From JBBIOI01 sp037443425 (GTDB taxonomy: Bacteria; Desulfobacterota; BSN033; UBA1163), in NCBI GenBank assembly GCA_037443425.1, contig JBBIOI010000130.1:1-9184 (forward strand): a stretch of DNA of 9,184 nt. Reading direction: 5' to 3'. Below, in pieces: positions 8,620 to 9,184 of this stretch. Numbering within the stretch: the first letter of the stretch is position 1; each line of letters starts with the position of its first letter. Both the position numbers and the translations under genes were made by a program. Below the pieces are notes generated by a model. That model did no database searches, was not told the DNA's origin, and saw only the letters and a program-made list of their open reading frames with translations.

Positions 8620-9184
8620 TCACTTAGAGATTATCACAAAATGTGCCCTTCTATTTTTTGCCCATGCCTCTTCGTTGTGGCCTGGATCAACAGGTCTTTC
8701 CTCTCCATAACTTATTGTTGAAAGCCTCTCAGGCGAAATTCCAAGAGAAACTAAATAATTTTTTGCACTATTTGCCCTTCTTTCACCAAGGGCAAGGTTA
8801 TATTCATTTGTTCCTCGTTCATCACAATGGCCTTCAATCTGGATCTTTACATTGGGGAATTTTTTTAATAGACTCGCGGTCTCTTTTAAAATTTCTACAT
8901 CCTCAGGCCTTATCTCATACTTATCAAATTCGAAATGTATATCTTTTAACATAGAGCTTTCAAAAACCTCTCCTTCTATCCCAGGAGTCTTTTTAGCAAC
9001 AAGGCTCTTCTCGAACTCTTTTTTTAAAGCTTCCTCTTTTTCACTAAGGGCCTTTTGTCTTTCTGCTTCAATCTTTCTTGCTCTTTCTCTTTCTGCCTCA
9101 AGTTCTTTTAGTGCCTGGGCCCTTTTTTCTTCCAATTCTTTTAGTGCCCTTTCTTTTTCTGCCCTTTCTGCCTCAAGTTCTTTT
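8620..9184 (-). CDS. pal: Peptidoglycan-associated lipoprotein (Pal), C-terminal part with charged helical stalk; 5' end outside window
   Basis: Pal anchors the outer membrane to peptidoglycan and is the outer-membrane partner of TolB. The OmpA-like domain occupies about 8623-8946. It shows FEFDKYEIRP, then EGHCDERGTNEYNLALGERR, and SYGEERPVDPGHNEEAWAKN before the final NRRAHFVI. The peptidoglycan-binding pattern N-x2-L-G-x2-RA-x2-A-x3-L is intact. The Asp of HCDERG and the second Arg of GERRA are 15 residues apart, as in the diaminopimelate-binding pair of OmpA-family proteins. Upstream of this domain, the frame stays open to the window edge as a Glu/Lys/Ala/Arg-rich helix with repeated KELEAER and KALK-type units. 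The TTG at 9135-9133 is one internal codon and not a convincing start. At least 187 residues are visible, already longer than the 173 of the complete E. coli precursor, and the signal peptide and lipobox are still missing. The gene leads into the two YbgF-like genes, matching the pal-ybgF order. The domain call is sure; the symbol assumes the unseen end is a Pal lipoprotein end. Confidence 0.9.
   Translation of the reverse strand, partial: KELEAERAEKERALKELEEKRAQALKELEAERERARKIEAERQKALSEKEEALKKEFEKSLVAKKTPGIEGEVFESSMLKDIHFEFDKYEIRPEDVEILKETASLLKKFPNVKIQIEGHCDERGTNEYNLALGERRANSAKNYLVSLGISPERLSTISYGEERPVDPGHNEEAWAKNRRAHFVIISK
9090..9184 (-). repeat. Short direct repeats encoding the Pal helical stalk
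   Basis: A 20-base unit beginning TTTCTGCCTCAAG occurs at 9090-9109 and again, identical, at 9165-9184, exactly 75 bases (25 codons) apart. A 13-base unit, TTCTTTTAGTGCC, occurs at 9103-9115 and 9136-9148, 33 bases (11 codons) apart. All lie in frame within the pal-like gene and encode the KELEAER/KALKELE-type helix. The array runs off the window edge, so its full extent is unknown. Confidence 0.75.

Noticed and set aside
8643..8954. A 103-codon + strand reading frame opposite pal
   Set aside because: It lies wholly antisense to the conserved OmpA-like domain, shows no recognisable motif and has no ribosome-binding site; it is a shadow of pal.
9133..9135. TTG as a possible start of the pal-like gene
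   Set aside because: It sits inside the repeat-encoded helix, has no Shine-Dalgarno and would give a protein without a signal peptide. The frame continues open to the window edge.

Overview
The window is gene-dense bacterial DNA from a Gram-negative organism. RpoC keeps the SI3-type insertion in its trigger loop, RpoB keeps the lineage insertion found in proteobacteria-like enzymes, and a Pal/YbgF-type outer-membrane gene set is present. The low to moderate GC content, the style of the RpoB insertion and the lipoprotein form of the YbgF-like proteins suggest a Desulfobacterota ('deltaproteobacterial') or related, perhaps uncultured, lineage. This placement rests on recall of family sequences and not on a search, so it is tentative.

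Layout: the first two thirds (1-6163, + strand) hold the 3' half of rpoB and a complete rpoC, separated by 36 bases that carry a strong Shine-Dalgarno sequence and a TTG start. The last third (6174-9184) is on the - strand. Read in its own direction it holds the 3' part of a pal-like gene (5' end outside the window), then two tandem, clearly paralogous coiled-coil plus TPR lipoproteins of the YbgF/CpoB type. The two blocks converge with only 10 bases between the stop codons, so any rpoC terminator must lie inside the opposing gene. A perfect GC-rich hairpin at 6294-6325 is the best candidate.

Function: rpoB and rpoC encode the two large subunits of RNA polymerase and together form its active centre. 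The pal - YbgF-like - YbgF-like order matches the end of a tol-pal operon (tolB-pal-cpoB in E. coli), which links the outer membrane to peptidoglycan and coordinates envelope constriction and wall synthesis at division. The unusual points are that the YbgF gene is duplicated, both copies are predicted lipoproteins with long coiled coils, and Pal has a charged, repeat-built helical stalk before its OmpA-like domain. The sequence supports a modified envelope-tethering module. I see no evidence for a mobile element, CRISPR array, RNA gene, defence system or wholly new system. No stretch above 300 bases lacks a gene.
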